NCBI GenBank assembly: GCA_002422315.1
Contig: DIUJ01000002.1
Location: forward strand, 1-24,543
Reading direction: 5' to 3'
Length of the DNA stretch: 24,543 nucleotides
Origin: Bacteroidetes bacterium UBA6161
GTDB taxonomy: Bacteria; Bacteroidota; Bacteroidia; NS11-12g; UBA955
The position numbers and the translations under genes were made by a program. The notes below the pieces were generated by a model, which was not told where the DNA came from, ran no database searches, and worked only from the letters and a program-made list of their open reading frames with translations. Each line of letters opens with the position of its first letter. Within the stretch, counting starts at the first letter, position 1. Shown here in pieces: positions 1 through 8,058 of the stretch.

Positions 1-2
1 AA

Positions 3-269
3 GTAAATAATGAACCCAATCCTTCTGTATTATATCCTAACCCCAACAATGGTGTATTTACTATCGGTTTTGAAAGAAACTTAGAGGAAAATGCAGTACT
101 AACGATTATGGATATGTCGGGTAGAAAAGTAGCAAGCAATACACTAGCCAATGGACAAAATACTTTCGCTATGGACTATAGCTCACTTAGTTCTGGAGTG
201 TATATGGTGCAGATAGTGTACAAGCAAAACAAAAGCACACACAAATTGGTGCTAAGAGAAGTGCATTAG
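3..269 (+). CDS. C-terminal end of a T9SS type A sorting domain protein (partial)
   Basis: This is the last 88 codons of a gene that begins outside the window. The frame is open from base 3 to a TAG at 267-269. The visible part is a typical type A C-terminal sorting domain. It opens with YPNPNNGVF, continues with a strand-rich stretch containing MDMSGRKV, then LSSGVYMVQI, and ends in a basic strand (KLVLREVH). In the Bacteroidota this domain directs proteins already moved across the inner membrane by Sec to the type IX secretion machinery, where it is removed and the cargo is released or anchored at the cell surface. The cargo part is not visible, so the protein's own function is unknown. Confidence 0.9.
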   Translation, partial: VNNEPNPSVLYPNPNNGVFTIGFERNLEENAVLTIMDMSGRKVASNTLANGQNTFAMDYSSLSSGVYMVQIVYKQNKSTHKLVLREVH

Positions 270-309
270 CGAAGGCTTAAAGAGTGTTTCAAATAATCTT
301 TTACTAAAG

Positions 310-340
310 AAATAGCCACTGCTTAAAGTAGTGGCTATTT
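310..340. terminator. Bidirectional intrinsic terminator
   Basis: There is an 11-bp perfect stem, AAATAGCCACT (310-320) with AGTGGCTATTT (330-340). The stem can extend inward through a G-T, a C-G and a T-A pair to a 3-nt loop. T-rich sequence follows on the plus strand, and the opposite strand also leaves the stem into T-rich sequence. It sits between the end of the T9SS protein gene (plus) and the end of the channel gene (minus), which suits termination of both. Confidence 0.8.
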
Positions 341-384
341 TATAGAAGAAGACTATACCAAAATGTAACGAATTAATTCAAACT

Positions 385-1059
385 CTACTTCTTACTATTT
401 GCAGAAACCAAGCGTGCTATAACCACTGCAGGAAATAACATACCTACCGCAGATAAAAATACCGAAAGCGATCGAGTAGCGGTATTGGCTGGTAGAAAGT
501 CGCCAAATCCTACGGTGGTTAGGCTTGTAAGACTAAAGTAAATATAACTTATAAAGTCGCTGGTATTGCCTTGAAGAGTTACAGGCCCTTGAATAGAACT
601 CCCAAAGGTATGTTGTATAAGGTCAAGAAGAAAGGCTCCTAACAATGCAAACAACAAGTAAACATTAATTGCCCCTACAATTCTGTAGTAGTTGTATTTG
701 TCGTCGCGAAACAAGCATTGTATGTTTATATAAATAAAAGCCAGGGTATTAAGCACCGATGAGATCTTGTCGATAGTGTGGAGGCTGTAGTGTAAAGGAT
801 ACTGAATAACTAACAAGTGTAAGATAACTTGTGCCCCAAACAAAAAAGAAGCAATAAAAATCCATGTGGTTTTTACAGAAGACCAAATTCCAATAAAAAA
901 CAAAAAAAGCATTACATACAAAATACTTTGAGAAGGAAGTATGTTCTCTTCCAAAAGTGTAGGAAATACAAAAAGAAGATTAAGTAGAATTAACAACAAG
1001 GTATTAAAACTAAAGTCTTCTATCCAATAGGATCGGAATTTATGAAAGTATTTTCGCAT
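385..1059 (-). CDS. Potassium channel family protein (6-TM type, TVGFGD filter)
   Basis: This is a predicted inner-membrane potassium channel subunit of 224 residues. The C-terminal third is the pore module: a pore helix, the selectivity filter TTVGFGD (about residues 181-187, variant of TVGYGD) and a final membrane helix. About four or five hydrophobic segments precede it, so the overall plan resembles a 6-TM channel. There is no obvious Arg-rich voltage sensor and no cytoplasmic RCK/TrkA-N domain after the last helix, so gating is unclear. The frame is open upstream to a TTG at 1095, 4 nt after the obgE stop. I prefer the ATG at 1059, which leaves a 40-nt gap. The gene is probably the last of an adk-obgE-channel transcript ending at the hairpin at 310-340. 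Confidence 0.85.
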   Translation of the reverse strand: MRKYFHKFRSYWIEDFSFNTLLLILLNLLFVFPTLLEENILPSQSILYVMLFLFFIGIWSSVKTTWIFIASFLFGAQVILHLLVIQYPLHYSLHTIDKISSVLNTLAFIYINIQCLFRDDKYNYYRIVGAINVYLLFALLGAFLLDLIQHTFGSSIQGPVTLQGNTSDFISYIYFSLTSLTTVGFGDFLPANTATRSLSVFLSAVGMLFPAVVIARLVSANSKK

Positions 1060-1099
1060 GTATGTTATGTGTTTACGAAAATAAGCAAAAAGCAAAAGT

Positions 1100-2110
1100 T
1101 TACGAAAAAGTTTTTTCTTTGTTTTTTTGAATTGCTTTCCAAAGCATATCTTTCAGTTCTTTTATTTGAATGCCAGCCATGGAAGATATAAATACTGGTT
1201 TTAGAGACTTTAGGTCTTTTTTCATAAGGCTTAGCAGCTCTTCATCTAGCATATCTGCTTTGGTAATAGCTATAATCCTTTCTTTTTCAAGAAGTTCTGG
1301 GTTAAATTTTTTGAGTTCTTTTTGCAATACCTTGTATTCTTTCTTAATATCTGGCGAATCTGCAGGAATCAAAAACAAAAGCACAGCATTGCGTTCTATA
1401 TGTCTTAAAAACCTATGACCAAGGCCTTTTCCTTCGCTTGCTCCTTCGATTATACCTGGTATATCGGCTACCACAAAAGACTTGTAATCATAGTATTCCA
1501 CTACTCCTAAATTTGGAGCCAGAGTGGTAAATGGGTAATTTGCAATTTCGGGTTTAGCTGCCGAAACTACAGATAGCAAAGTAGATTTGCCTGCGTTTGG
1601 AAAGCCAACAAGCCCAACATCTGCAAGAACTTTAAGCTCTAAAACGATGGCTGTTTCTATCCCCTCCTCGCCTGGTTGGGAATAGTGGGGCGCTTGGTTT
1701 ACGGAGCTTTTAAAATGAACATTTCCCAATCCTCCTCTGCCTCCAGGAAGCAGTATTTTTATTTCATCATGAGAAGTTATCTCACATAGTATTTCGCCAG
1801 TTTCTGCATCTTTTGCTATGGTACCTAAGGGCACTTCTATCCATTGGTCTTCGCCACTAGCACCAGATCGTTGGTTTTCTTCCCCAGCCTTGCCATCTTC
1901 TGCAAAGATATGTTTGCGGTATTTCAAGTGAAGAAGAGTCCATAGGTTTCTGTTTCCTTTTAGGATAATATGGCCACCGCGGCCACCGTCTCCGCCATCT
2001 GGGCCTCCTTTAGGCTTGCCTTTGGCTCTATGAAAATGTGCACTACCTTTTCCCCCTTTGCCAGAACGAAAAAAAATCTTTACGTAGTCAATAAAATTGG
2101 TTTCGCTCAT
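1100..2110 (-). CDS. obgE: GTPase Obg/CgtA
   Basis: Obg is a conserved GTPase that binds the large ribosomal subunit and takes part in ribosome maturation and stringent-response control. The protein has 336 residues. Residues 1-158 form the Gly-rich Obg fold (GGDGGRGG near 39-46, GGRGGLGN near 123-130). The G domain follows, with P-loop GFPNAGKS (169-176), switch I FTTLAPN (194-200), DIPG (216-219), TKAD (283-286) as the guanine-specificity motif and a SSMAG G5 motif near 309-313. The protein stops soon after the G domain, so the variable C-terminal OCT domain of some homologues is absent. The ATG at 2110 lies 42 nt after the adk stop. Co-occurrence of adk and obgE is common in Bacteroidota, which supports both calls. 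Confidence 0.97.
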   Translation of the reverse strand: MSETNFIDYVKIFFRSGKGGKGSAHFHRAKGKPKGGPDGGDGGRGGHIILKGNRNLWTLLHLKYRKHIFAEDGKAGEENQRSGASGEDQWIEVPLGTIAKDAETGEILCEITSHDEIKILLPGGRGGLGNVHFKSSVNQAPHYSQPGEEGIETAIVLELKVLADVGLVGFPNAGKSTLLSVVSAAKPEIANYPFTTLAPNLGVVEYYDYKSFVVADIPGIIEGASEGKGLGHRFLRHIERNAVLLFLIPADSPDIKKEYKVLQKELKKFNPELLEKERIIAITKADMLDEELLSLMKKDLKSLKPVFISSMAGIQIKELKDMLWKAIQKNKEKTFS

Positions 2111-2152
2111 AATTTAAATTTGGAATAATAAATTGTATAAAATAGGAAAAGT

Positions 2153-2731
2153 TTATGCTAAAGTGCGGTCAATTACAGTACATATTTCAGAAAAAATATG
2201 TTCTATTTGTCCTACACCATGTATCTCAAAAAACTTGTTTTGATTTTTGTAATAGTTTGCCGCTACTGCAGTTTGCTCATTGTACACGCTAATTCTGTTG
2301 CGAACTATGTTAGGGTCTGTGTCGTCGCTTCTGCCACTGTCCTTTCCTCTTTCCAGAAGTCTTTTTACAAGCTCTTCTTCTGGCACAGAAAGGGCCACCA
2401 TTAGGTCTACACTAGTATTTTTTTCTGCCAAAAGAGCATCCAAAGCCTCAGCCTGTGGAACAGTTCGCGGAAACCCATCAAAAATAAAACCTTTTGCATC
2501 CGAATGTTTTTGTACTTCGCTATGCAACATTTTAATGGTTACCTCATCTGGCACCAATTCCCCTTTATCTATAAAAGACTTTGCCCAAAGGCCTAGTTCG
2601 GTGTTGTTTTTAATATTGTAACGGAATATATCCCCTGTGCTTAAGTGAACTAATTTATATTTATCAACTAACAGAGAAGATTGGGTTCCTTTTCCTGCGC
2701 CCGGAGGGCCAAATAATACGATGTGAAGCAT
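2153..2731 (-). CDS. adk: Adenylate kinase
   Basis: Adenylate kinase interconverts ATP + AMP and 2 ADP in the cytoplasm and so balances adenylate pools. From the ATG at 2731 the protein has 192 residues, the usual size for the short form. The P-loop GPPGAGKGTQ is at residues 8-17, and STGDIFRYNI and the FDGFPRTVPQAE segment form the AMP-binding side. The LID region (LLERGKDSGRSDDTD) is short and lacks the four-cysteine zinc site found in long-LID enzymes. The frame continues upstream to a TTG at 2767, but the ATG places the P-loop at the standard distance from the N-terminus. A TAnnTTTG box lies about 34 nt upstream, so the gene probably starts its own transcript into obgE. Confidence 0.97.
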   Translation of the reverse strand: MLHIVLFGPPGAGKGTQSSLLVDKYKLVHLSTGDIFRYNIKNNTELGLWAKSFIDKGELVPDEVTIKMLHSEVQKHSDAKGFIFDGFPRTVPQAEALDALLAEKNTSVDLMVALSVPEEELVKRLLERGKDSGRSDDTDPNIVRNRISVYNEQTAVAANYYKNQNKFFEIHGVGQIEHIFSEICTVIDRTLA

Positions 2732-2764
2732 GTTTAAGACTTTGAAAATTGTTTTAAAAGAGTA

Positions 2765-2772
2765 CAAAGGTA
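2765..2772 (-). promoter_or_regulatory. Putative Bacteroidota -7 box for adk
   Basis: The minus strand reads TACCTTTG, an exact match to the TAnnTTTG consensus of Bacteroidota housekeeping promoters. It predicts transcription starting about 25-30 nt before the adk ATG. No good TTG -33 element is found at the expected 17-23 nt spacing, so the call rests on the -7 box and its position in the 118-nt gap after the flippase. Confidence 0.45.
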
Positions 2773-2849
2773 AGGTTTAAAAGCCAATATGTCAGAAAAA
2801 TTGGAAAAATGGATTTAAAAAAGGGAAAAAACAAGAAGAAAAAAACCAA

Positions 2850-4361
2850 TCAATGGGTTTTGAAATTCCCCACTTTCAATCTGTTCCAAACATCAAACAG
2901 GAGTTTTTGTATATCCGGAGAAAGTTTAAACTTTAGAGCCAGGGCGAGAAATAAGCCAGGAAAAAGGATACTGCGAATGGAGGCATCTAGCCATGGATTT
3001 TGGAAAGGAGGCAATAAAAAATTCAAGCCCAAAACGCCAGCAAAAAGCAAACCCATCCAAAGTAAAGGCATGCTAAAAGGATGGAATTTGAGTTTAAAAA
3101 GGATGGTAAAGTAAACGATAATTTGTTGGTAAACCAACACCATACCGGTGGCTAAAGCGGCCCCCACAATGCCATAAATTGGAATAAGCCATAAATTTAA
3201 TAAAATACCAATTACAGCAGAAGAAATGGTAAGAACAAACATGAAATGATAATACTTTGAATAAGTTAGGATTTGTGTTCCCAAGCCAAATATCATCTCT
3301 ACAGCTTTGGCAATTGCGATTACGGCAATTACTAGTTTGCCACCTTCATATAGTTTGCCATTGGGCATTATTTTGTACAAGTTGTCAAGATTGATTAATA
3401 AACCTAAAAGTAGAAATAAAGCTGGCAAGAATTGTAAAATAGCGGTTCTTTTATAGAGTTTAGCAGTATCTCTAATTTTAGCATTTGCCATGTTTATTGC
3501 AAGGGGAGGGGAAAGTATTTGAACCAATGCTCTTTTGGGTATTTCAATTATCGTGGCACAATGAAAAGCAATGGCATATACCCCTGTAAAAGCAAGTCCT
3601 TTGATGCTAGAAATCATAAAAAAATCCAGTTTGGTAATCATTAATCCGCTAATACTCCCTATGGTTATGTATCCCGTATATTTCCAAAAGTCTTTTAAAA
3701 TGGCCGGGTTTTTTTTCAAAAATTCGAAATCTGGTTTCAGGTCTAGTTTTCTTAATTTTAAGACATAAACAAACAAAAGTACAAAATGAAGGAAATAAAA
3801 AACAACAAGCAACAAAACAGATTGATCAAAAGATAAATACCCAAACAGGTAAGACAAAAACGCAACAATGCTAAATACCCTAAGCACCACTTCTTTGATA
3901 AGTTTTGGGACCGCAATCCTGCCTTCTACAGAAGCTATGGCTTCTAATACAGAGAAATAAACTTGTGAAAAAATAAGAGGAATAAACAGAAGGTAATACT
4001 CCATAAATGCGGCTGCATTCTCCATCATCATACTCGCTATCCAGTTTTTTAACAAAAGCAATAAAATAGAAACCAAAACAGTACCTAAAAGAGGAATAAG
4101 TAGCGCCCAGAAATCCATTCCATGATTTTTACCTTGCTCATTGGTTTTAAACATGGGATAGTACCGAATAAGAGAACTAGAGATACCCACAACAGCAAGG
4201 CCAGCAAAGGCAATGTGGTTTTCAATAAGCATTCGAACTATACCAACCTCCTTTTCGGTAAAAATCAAAGGCATAAGAACAAGAATAACAACGAAGCCTA
4301 CCGCTATTCCAAGATAGTTTACAATTGATGCTTTAATGGATTGCCTTACTACTACTCCCAT
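2850..4361 (-). CDS. Polysaccharide/lipopolysaccharide flippase-like membrane protein (Wzx/MATE-type)
   Basis: This is a 503-residue, almost wholly hydrophobic protein with around 12-14 predicted membrane helices. It has the size and pattern of the polysaccharide-biosynthesis (Wzx/RfbX) branch of the MOP flippase superfamily. Members move lipid-linked sugar units from the inner to the outer leaflet of the cytoplasmic membrane. Family-like features are an N-terminus running straight into helix 1 (IKASIVNYLGIAVGF), a Gly-rich loop before the middle helices (WKYTGYITIGSISGL) and a paired-helix C-terminal half with LWLIPIYGIVGAALATG. The start is ATG at 4361, divergent from the FkbM gene across 106 nt. 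A T-rich stretch but no clear hairpin follows the stop. The substrate cannot be told, and the gene is not inside an obvious O-antigen cluster. Confidence 0.85.
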   Translation of the reverse strand: MGVVVRQSIKASIVNYLGIAVGFVVILVLMPLIFTEKEVGIVRMLIENHIAFAGLAVVGISSSLIRYYPMFKTNEQGKNHGMDFWALLIPLLGTVLVSILLLLLKNWIASMMMENAAAFMEYYLLFIPLIFSQVYFSVLEAIASVEGRIAVPKLIKEVVLRVFSIVAFLSYLFGYLSFDQSVLLLVVFYFLHFVLLFVYVLKLRKLDLKPDFEFLKKNPAILKDFWKYTGYITIGSISGLMITKLDFFMISSIKGLAFTGVYAIAFHCATIIEIPKRALVQILSPPLAINMANAKIRDTAKLYKRTAILQFLPALFLLLGLLINLDNLYKIMPNGKLYEGGKLVIAVIAIAKAVEMIFGLGTQILTYSKYYHFMFVLTISSAVIGILLNLWLIPIYGIVGAALATGMVLVYQQIIVYFTILFKLKFHPFSMPLLWMGLLFAGVLGLNFLLPPFQNPWLDASIRSILFPGLFLALALKFKLSPDIQKLLFDVWNRLKVGNFKTH

Positions 4362-4423
4362 AGAACTTACAAAGATGGGTAAAAACTGGAATTTTTGAAC
4401 AGTTAAAGAAAATTATTCAAAAG

Positions 4424-4449
4424 TATATTTGGTTTTTGTATTACTTTTG
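4424..4449 (+). promoter_or_regulatory. Putative promoter boxes upstream of the FkbM gene
   Basis: Two exact TAnnTTTG matches lie in the divergent gap: TATATTTG at 4424-4431 and TACTTTTG at 4442-4449. Either could start a transcript with a leader of about 10-30 nt before the ATG at 4468. Neither has a TTG at the usual 17-23 nt spacing. In AT-rich DNA such boxes also arise by chance, hence the modest confidence. Confidence 0.4.
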
Positions 4450-4467
4450 TGAAATAATCAAATTCGT

Positions 4468-5154
4468 ATGTCTCTGAAAAAAACCATATTAAAAGTCTTT
4501 CCCTTTCATTATTTTAAATTCAATAAGTCATATTCTCAAGAAGGTGAAGATTTGATTTTAAAAGATATATTTTTTGAACTAGGAATAAGAAAAGGTTTTT
4601 TTGTTGACGTAGGAGCACATCATCCTGTACGTTTTTCAAATACGTATCTTCTTTATAAAAAAGGATGGAACGGAATTAATTTTGAACCCAATATATCAAG
4701 TGGTAGAATATTTAAGGTTCTTAGAAAAAGAGATAAAACGTACCATATAGGGATTGGTAATGAAGAAGGGGAAAAAGATTTTTACGTTTTTGATGAACCT
4801 GCAATTAATAGTTTTGATAAAGAAACATCTTTAGAAAGAGATAAGAACAGTCCATATAAACTATTAAAAACGGTAAAAATCCCAATTTTAAAACTTTCAA
4901 CAGCTTTATCCAAATTTTTACCAAGTGGAAAAAAAATAGATTTAATGAGCGTTGATGTTGAAGGTTTGGACTTGGAAGTTTTAAAAAGTAACGATTGGGA
5001 AAAATTCAGGCCAACAGTATTGTTGGTAGAGGATATGTATTTTGATATGGAATCTCCACAGAATTCAGAGATTTGGTTATTTTTAAGAGATAAGGGGTAT
5101 AAGGTTTATGCCAAAACCAAGCGCACCTTGGTTTTTATTGAGAATAGCTTATGA
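4468..5154 (+). CDS. FkbM family SAM-dependent methyltransferase
   Basis: This is a 228-residue protein of the FkbM/Methyltransf_21 type, a class I (Rossmann) methyltransferase that usually O-methylates sugars or other small molecules. SAM-binding motif I is FVDVGAH (45-51). The acidic loop of motif II is NFEPN (71-75), and the post-II strand carries the FkbM hallmark SVDVEGLDLEVL (161-172). The N-terminal YSQEGEDLIL segment is also characteristic. There is no signal peptide, so it should act in the cytoplasm, probably on a glycan precursor (inference). The stop overlaps the next gene's start (ATGA, 5151-5154), so the two are translationally coupled. Hand counts of sampled 60-nt lines give 25-35% GC, lower than much of the window. 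Confidence 0.88.
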   Translation: MSLKKTILKVFPFHYFKFNKSYSQEGEDLILKDIFFELGIRKGFFVDVGAHHPVRFSNTYLLYKKGWNGINFEPNISSGRIFKVLRKRDKTYHIGIGNEEGEKDFYVFDEPAINSFDKETSLERDKNSPYKLLKTVKIPILKLSTALSKFLPSGKKIDLMSVDVEGLDLEVLKSNDWEKFRPTVLLVEDMYFDMESPQNSEIWLFLRDKGYKVYAKTKRTLVFIENSL

Positions 5155-8009
5155 ATAAAGGAATAATTTTTTGGATAATATTAATCTCAACTAGTTTAGA
5201 AGCATTTTCTAAGTCAGATACTTTATTTTGGTTTGTAGCGCCAGAAGTAGAAAATAATGGATATGATTTTGATAGACCTGTGGTTTTAAGAATATCAACA
5301 TTGGATGTGGGAGCGAGTGTTACTATTGATTTTCCAGCAGCGTCTAGTTTGACACCCATATCTGTTAATATTCCTGCAAATACCCTTCAATCTATAGATT
5401 TAACTTATATTATAGACGATATTGAAAATAAGCCTGCAAATGCAATTCTAAATAAAGGCATTAGAATTCGGTCTAATAATTTTATAAGGGTCTATTATGA
5501 AGTTGTAAGTTCTTCCCCTTCTTTTTGTACAAACTGTAATACGGATATTTTTGTTTTAAAAGGTCAAGATGCTTTAGGCTTGAAATTTCTTGTTCCTTTT
5601 CAAACTTCATATAATAATGGATCTGTTGGTCCTCATTCTTCATTTGACATTGTGGCTACAGAGGATAACACTTTAATAACGATAACCCCTACACAAGATT
5701 TGGCAGGAAGATTAAAAAACATCCCATTTTCAATTACATTAAACAAAGGACAGACCTACTCCGCTGTCTCTTCTAGCAAATCAGGAACGTTAAGACCATC
5801 TGGTAGTTCAATTGTTTCAAATAAACCGGTAGCAGTTACTTTTAAAGACGATCATATACAAATAAGCTCTTGTCAAGATTTAGGAGGAGACCAGTTAGTG
5901 CCTGAAGAGAAAACCGGAAAAGACTACATTATAATAAAAGGAGATCTGTCTAGTAATGATAGATATACGGTACTTGCCATAGAAAACAACACCCAAGTTT
6001 TTGTTAATGGCTTTATGGTTACAACTCTTAATAGAGGACAAACTTATACTAATAGTTTATCCGCAGCAAGCGTAAGGATAAATTCATCAAAGAATTTTTA
6101 TTTGATTCAGTTGTCTGGTTTTGGGTGTGAAAGCGCCTTGGCTCTTGTTCCTTCACTAAGTGCTTCTTGTTCAGATAGATTTTGGTTTTCTAGAGCATCT
6201 ACAGACCCCCTTTACGTTTTAATTTGTGTGAGAGCTGGTGGGGAGTCAACTTTTCTTGTAAATAATTCAAGCGGAATAATCAATACTTCTGATTTTCAAG
6301 ATGTGCCTTTCACAAATGGTGAGTGGAAATATGCAAAGAAATTATTAAACCTCAGTATTATCCCTTTAAATTTTCCAAGTAGCATTTCAAATACGTTTGG
6401 TAATTTTACTTTGGGAATATTACAAGGAAAAAATATTGCAGGAGGCGCTAGGTTTGCCTATTTTTCTGACTTTAATTTTTCAAGAGAGATGGAAACAAAG
6501 TTGGCCTCGGTATGTATCGGAGATTCTTTAAAGTTAAAGTCAAGCTTTCTCTTTGATATAAATACCGATGAATGGAAAGGGCCCAATGGTTTTTCTTCTT
6601 CGTTAGCCCAGCCAAATGTATACTTTAATGATTTGAATATGGCTGGCAAATACTACGTGAATAGAAATTCTTCGGGTTGTACTTCTATCTCCGATACCAT
6701 ACAAGTTTCTGTTTCTCCTTTGCCTCCACCTCCTTCGCCTCTTGTTGCAAATTCTCCAATTTGCATAGGGGATACTTTATTGATTTTTGCCGGAACCCAA
6801 AATCTTTTGTATACTACGGTTTGGACAAAGGATAACGATACTATTGTGACTTCTCCTTTTAACCTGCTTATACCTAGCGCTAGCCTTGCCGATATGGGTA
6901 CTTATTTTGCACAGAATTTTAACCTGGCAACAGGTTGCTATAGCACCAAAGATTCTATACTAATAAATGTGAGCGGCCCTTCTCCCAAACCTTCTATTCT
7001 TGCAGAGAAGGACTCCTTGTGTGAAAATCAGTCTCTCGTTTTAAAACATAACCTTAACTTAGCAACTTCGGATTCTCTGTTTTGGATTTCCCCCTCTTCA
7101 ACTTTTTATACCGACAGCCTGGTTTTGCCTTCTGTATCTGTTTCCGATAATGGCTTGTATGTATTACATTACTTCCAAGAAGGAACCTGCGCTCCCGGTT
7201 TGGATTCTTTTTGGCTACGTGTGTTTCAAGATCCAGATATCTCCTCCGCAGCTATTTTAAGCAATAGCCCCCTCTGCGAAGGCAAAGAAGCATTGGTTTA
7301 TGTAGAGCCAACAAACCCATTCTATACCTATTCGTGGCGCGGGCCTAATGGGTTTACGCATTTAGGGCCCTCTGTTTCCAGGCCTAATGCCCAGCTTGCT
7401 TTTGCTGGCCAATATAGCCTTACTGTGGCCAATGGGCCTTGTGTTTTTGTAGATACACTACTCTCTTACTTAAGCGTACATACTATGCCAATTGCAAATT
7501 TTAATTTCTCTGCATCTTATGCATCGGTTGGCGTAGCTTTTGATTTTGTGAATACAAGTGCTAAAGCCAATTCTTTTATTTGGGATTTTGGTGATATGAC
7601 TCCCCCTTCTACACTTCAGAACCCAAGCCACACCTATCTCTCAGAAGCCAATAGGATTGTTACTCTTATAGCGGTAAACGACAGCCAAACCTGTATGGAT
7701 ACGATACAAAAACCTCTTTGGGTGTTTAATGAAGAACAATTATTAATTCCCACAAGCTTCTCTCCTAATCAAGATGGGTACAATGAAGAATTTTCTTTAT
7801 ACATTACAGGAGTAAAGGAATACCGAATGGAGGTTTATAACCGATGGGGTGAAAAAATATTTGATTCTGAAATTGAAAAGAAACTAAGTTGGGATGGAAC
7901 TTTTGCAGGAAAGCCTTGTCAGCAGGATGTTTACGTTGTTTTATTATACTATACAGACAGGCTAAACAAAAGAAACATGACAAAAAAAACAGTACAATTA
8001 CTCCGGTAA
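5151..8009 (+). CDS. IgGFc-binding-like, Ig/PKD-repeat surface protein with T9SS type B C-terminal domain
   Basis: This is a 952-residue secreted protein with an N-terminal signal peptide (about residues 1-20). Residues about 130-445 resemble the IgGFc-binding N-terminal domain found in many Bacteroidota surface proteins (segments LKFLVPFQTSYNNG, IVATEDNTLITITPT and SNKPVAVTFKDDH). Four tandem Ig/PKD-like units of about 80 residues follow (about 450-776), each with a conserved pair of Cys. A true PKD domain is next (about 777-860, with FIWDFGDMTPP). The end is a gliding-motility-associated type B sorting domain (about 861-952: PTSFSPNQDGYNE, VYNRWGEKIF, WDGTFAGK). Such proteins are exported by T9SS and held at or released from the surface. 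Adhesion is a guess, and the name IgGFc-binding does not show antibody binding. The start overlaps the FkbM stop. Confidence 0.9.
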   Translation: MNKGIIFWIILISTSLEAFSKSDTLFWFVAPEVENNGYDFDRPVVLRISTLDVGASVTIDFPAASSLTPISVNIPANTLQSIDLTYIIDDIENKPANAILNKGIRIRSNNFIRVYYEVVSSSPSFCTNCNTDIFVLKGQDALGLKFLVPFQTSYNNGSVGPHSSFDIVATEDNTLITITPTQDLAGRLKNIPFSITLNKGQTYSAVSSSKSGTLRPSGSSIVSNKPVAVTFKDDHIQISSCQDLGGDQLVPEEKTGKDYIIIKGDLSSNDRYTVLAIENNTQVFVNGFMVTTLNRGQTYTNSLSAASVRINSSKNFYLIQLSGFGCESALALVPSLSASCSDRFWFSRASTDPLYVLICVRAGGESTFLVNNSSGIINTSDFQDVPFTNGEWKYAKKLLNLSIIPLNFPSSISNTFGNFTLGILQGKNIAGGARFAYFSDFNFSREMETKLASVCIGDSLKLKSSFLFDINTDEWKGPNGFSSSLAQPNVYFNDLNMAGKYYVNRNSSGCTSISDTIQVSVSPLPPPPSPLVANSPICIGDTLLIFAGTQNLLYTTVWTKDNDTIVTSPFNLLIPSASLADMGTYFAQNFNLATGCYSTKDSILINVSGPSPKPSILAEKDSLCENQSLVLKHNLNLATSDSLFWISPSSTFYTDSLVLPSVSVSDNGLYVLHYFQEGTCAPGLDSFWLRVFQDPDISSAAILSNSPLCEGKEALVYVEPTNPFYTYSWRGPNGFTHLGPSVSRPNAQLAFAGQYSLTVANGPCVFVDTLLSYLSVHTMPIANFNFSASYASVGVAFDFVNTSAKANSFIWDFGDMTPPSTLQNPSHTYLSEANRIVTLIAVNDSQTCMDTIQKPLWVFNEEQLLIPTSFSPNQDGYNEEFSLYITGVKEYRMEVYNRWGEKIFDSEIEKKLSWDGTFAGKPCQQDVYVVLLYYTDRLNKRNMTKKTVQLLR

Positions 8010-8058
8010 TTTGGATATTTAGTCGAAAGAAGCTAGTATTGCAGTAAAAATCAGATTC

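Noticed and set aside
1059..1095. TTG start for the channel gene at 1095 and similar TTG starts for adk (2767), GT4 (13637), FkbM-like (14566), yfhO (14673) and M1-barrel (23480)
   Set aside because: In each case an ATG 2-12 codons later gives a better N-terminus (P-loop distance in adk, signal peptide in M1-barrel, no overlap in GT4).
1170..1418. Plus-strand open frames opposite obgE, adk, the flippase, msrBA and the M1-barrel gene
   Set aside because: They lie wholly inside genes with strong family motifs on the other strand and encode low-complexity, Ser/Phe-rich sequence with no family features.
4370..4377. CATCTTTG on the minus strand as the flippase -7 box
   Set aside because: It has one mismatch to TAnnTTTG at an important position and no TTG partner at normal spacing.
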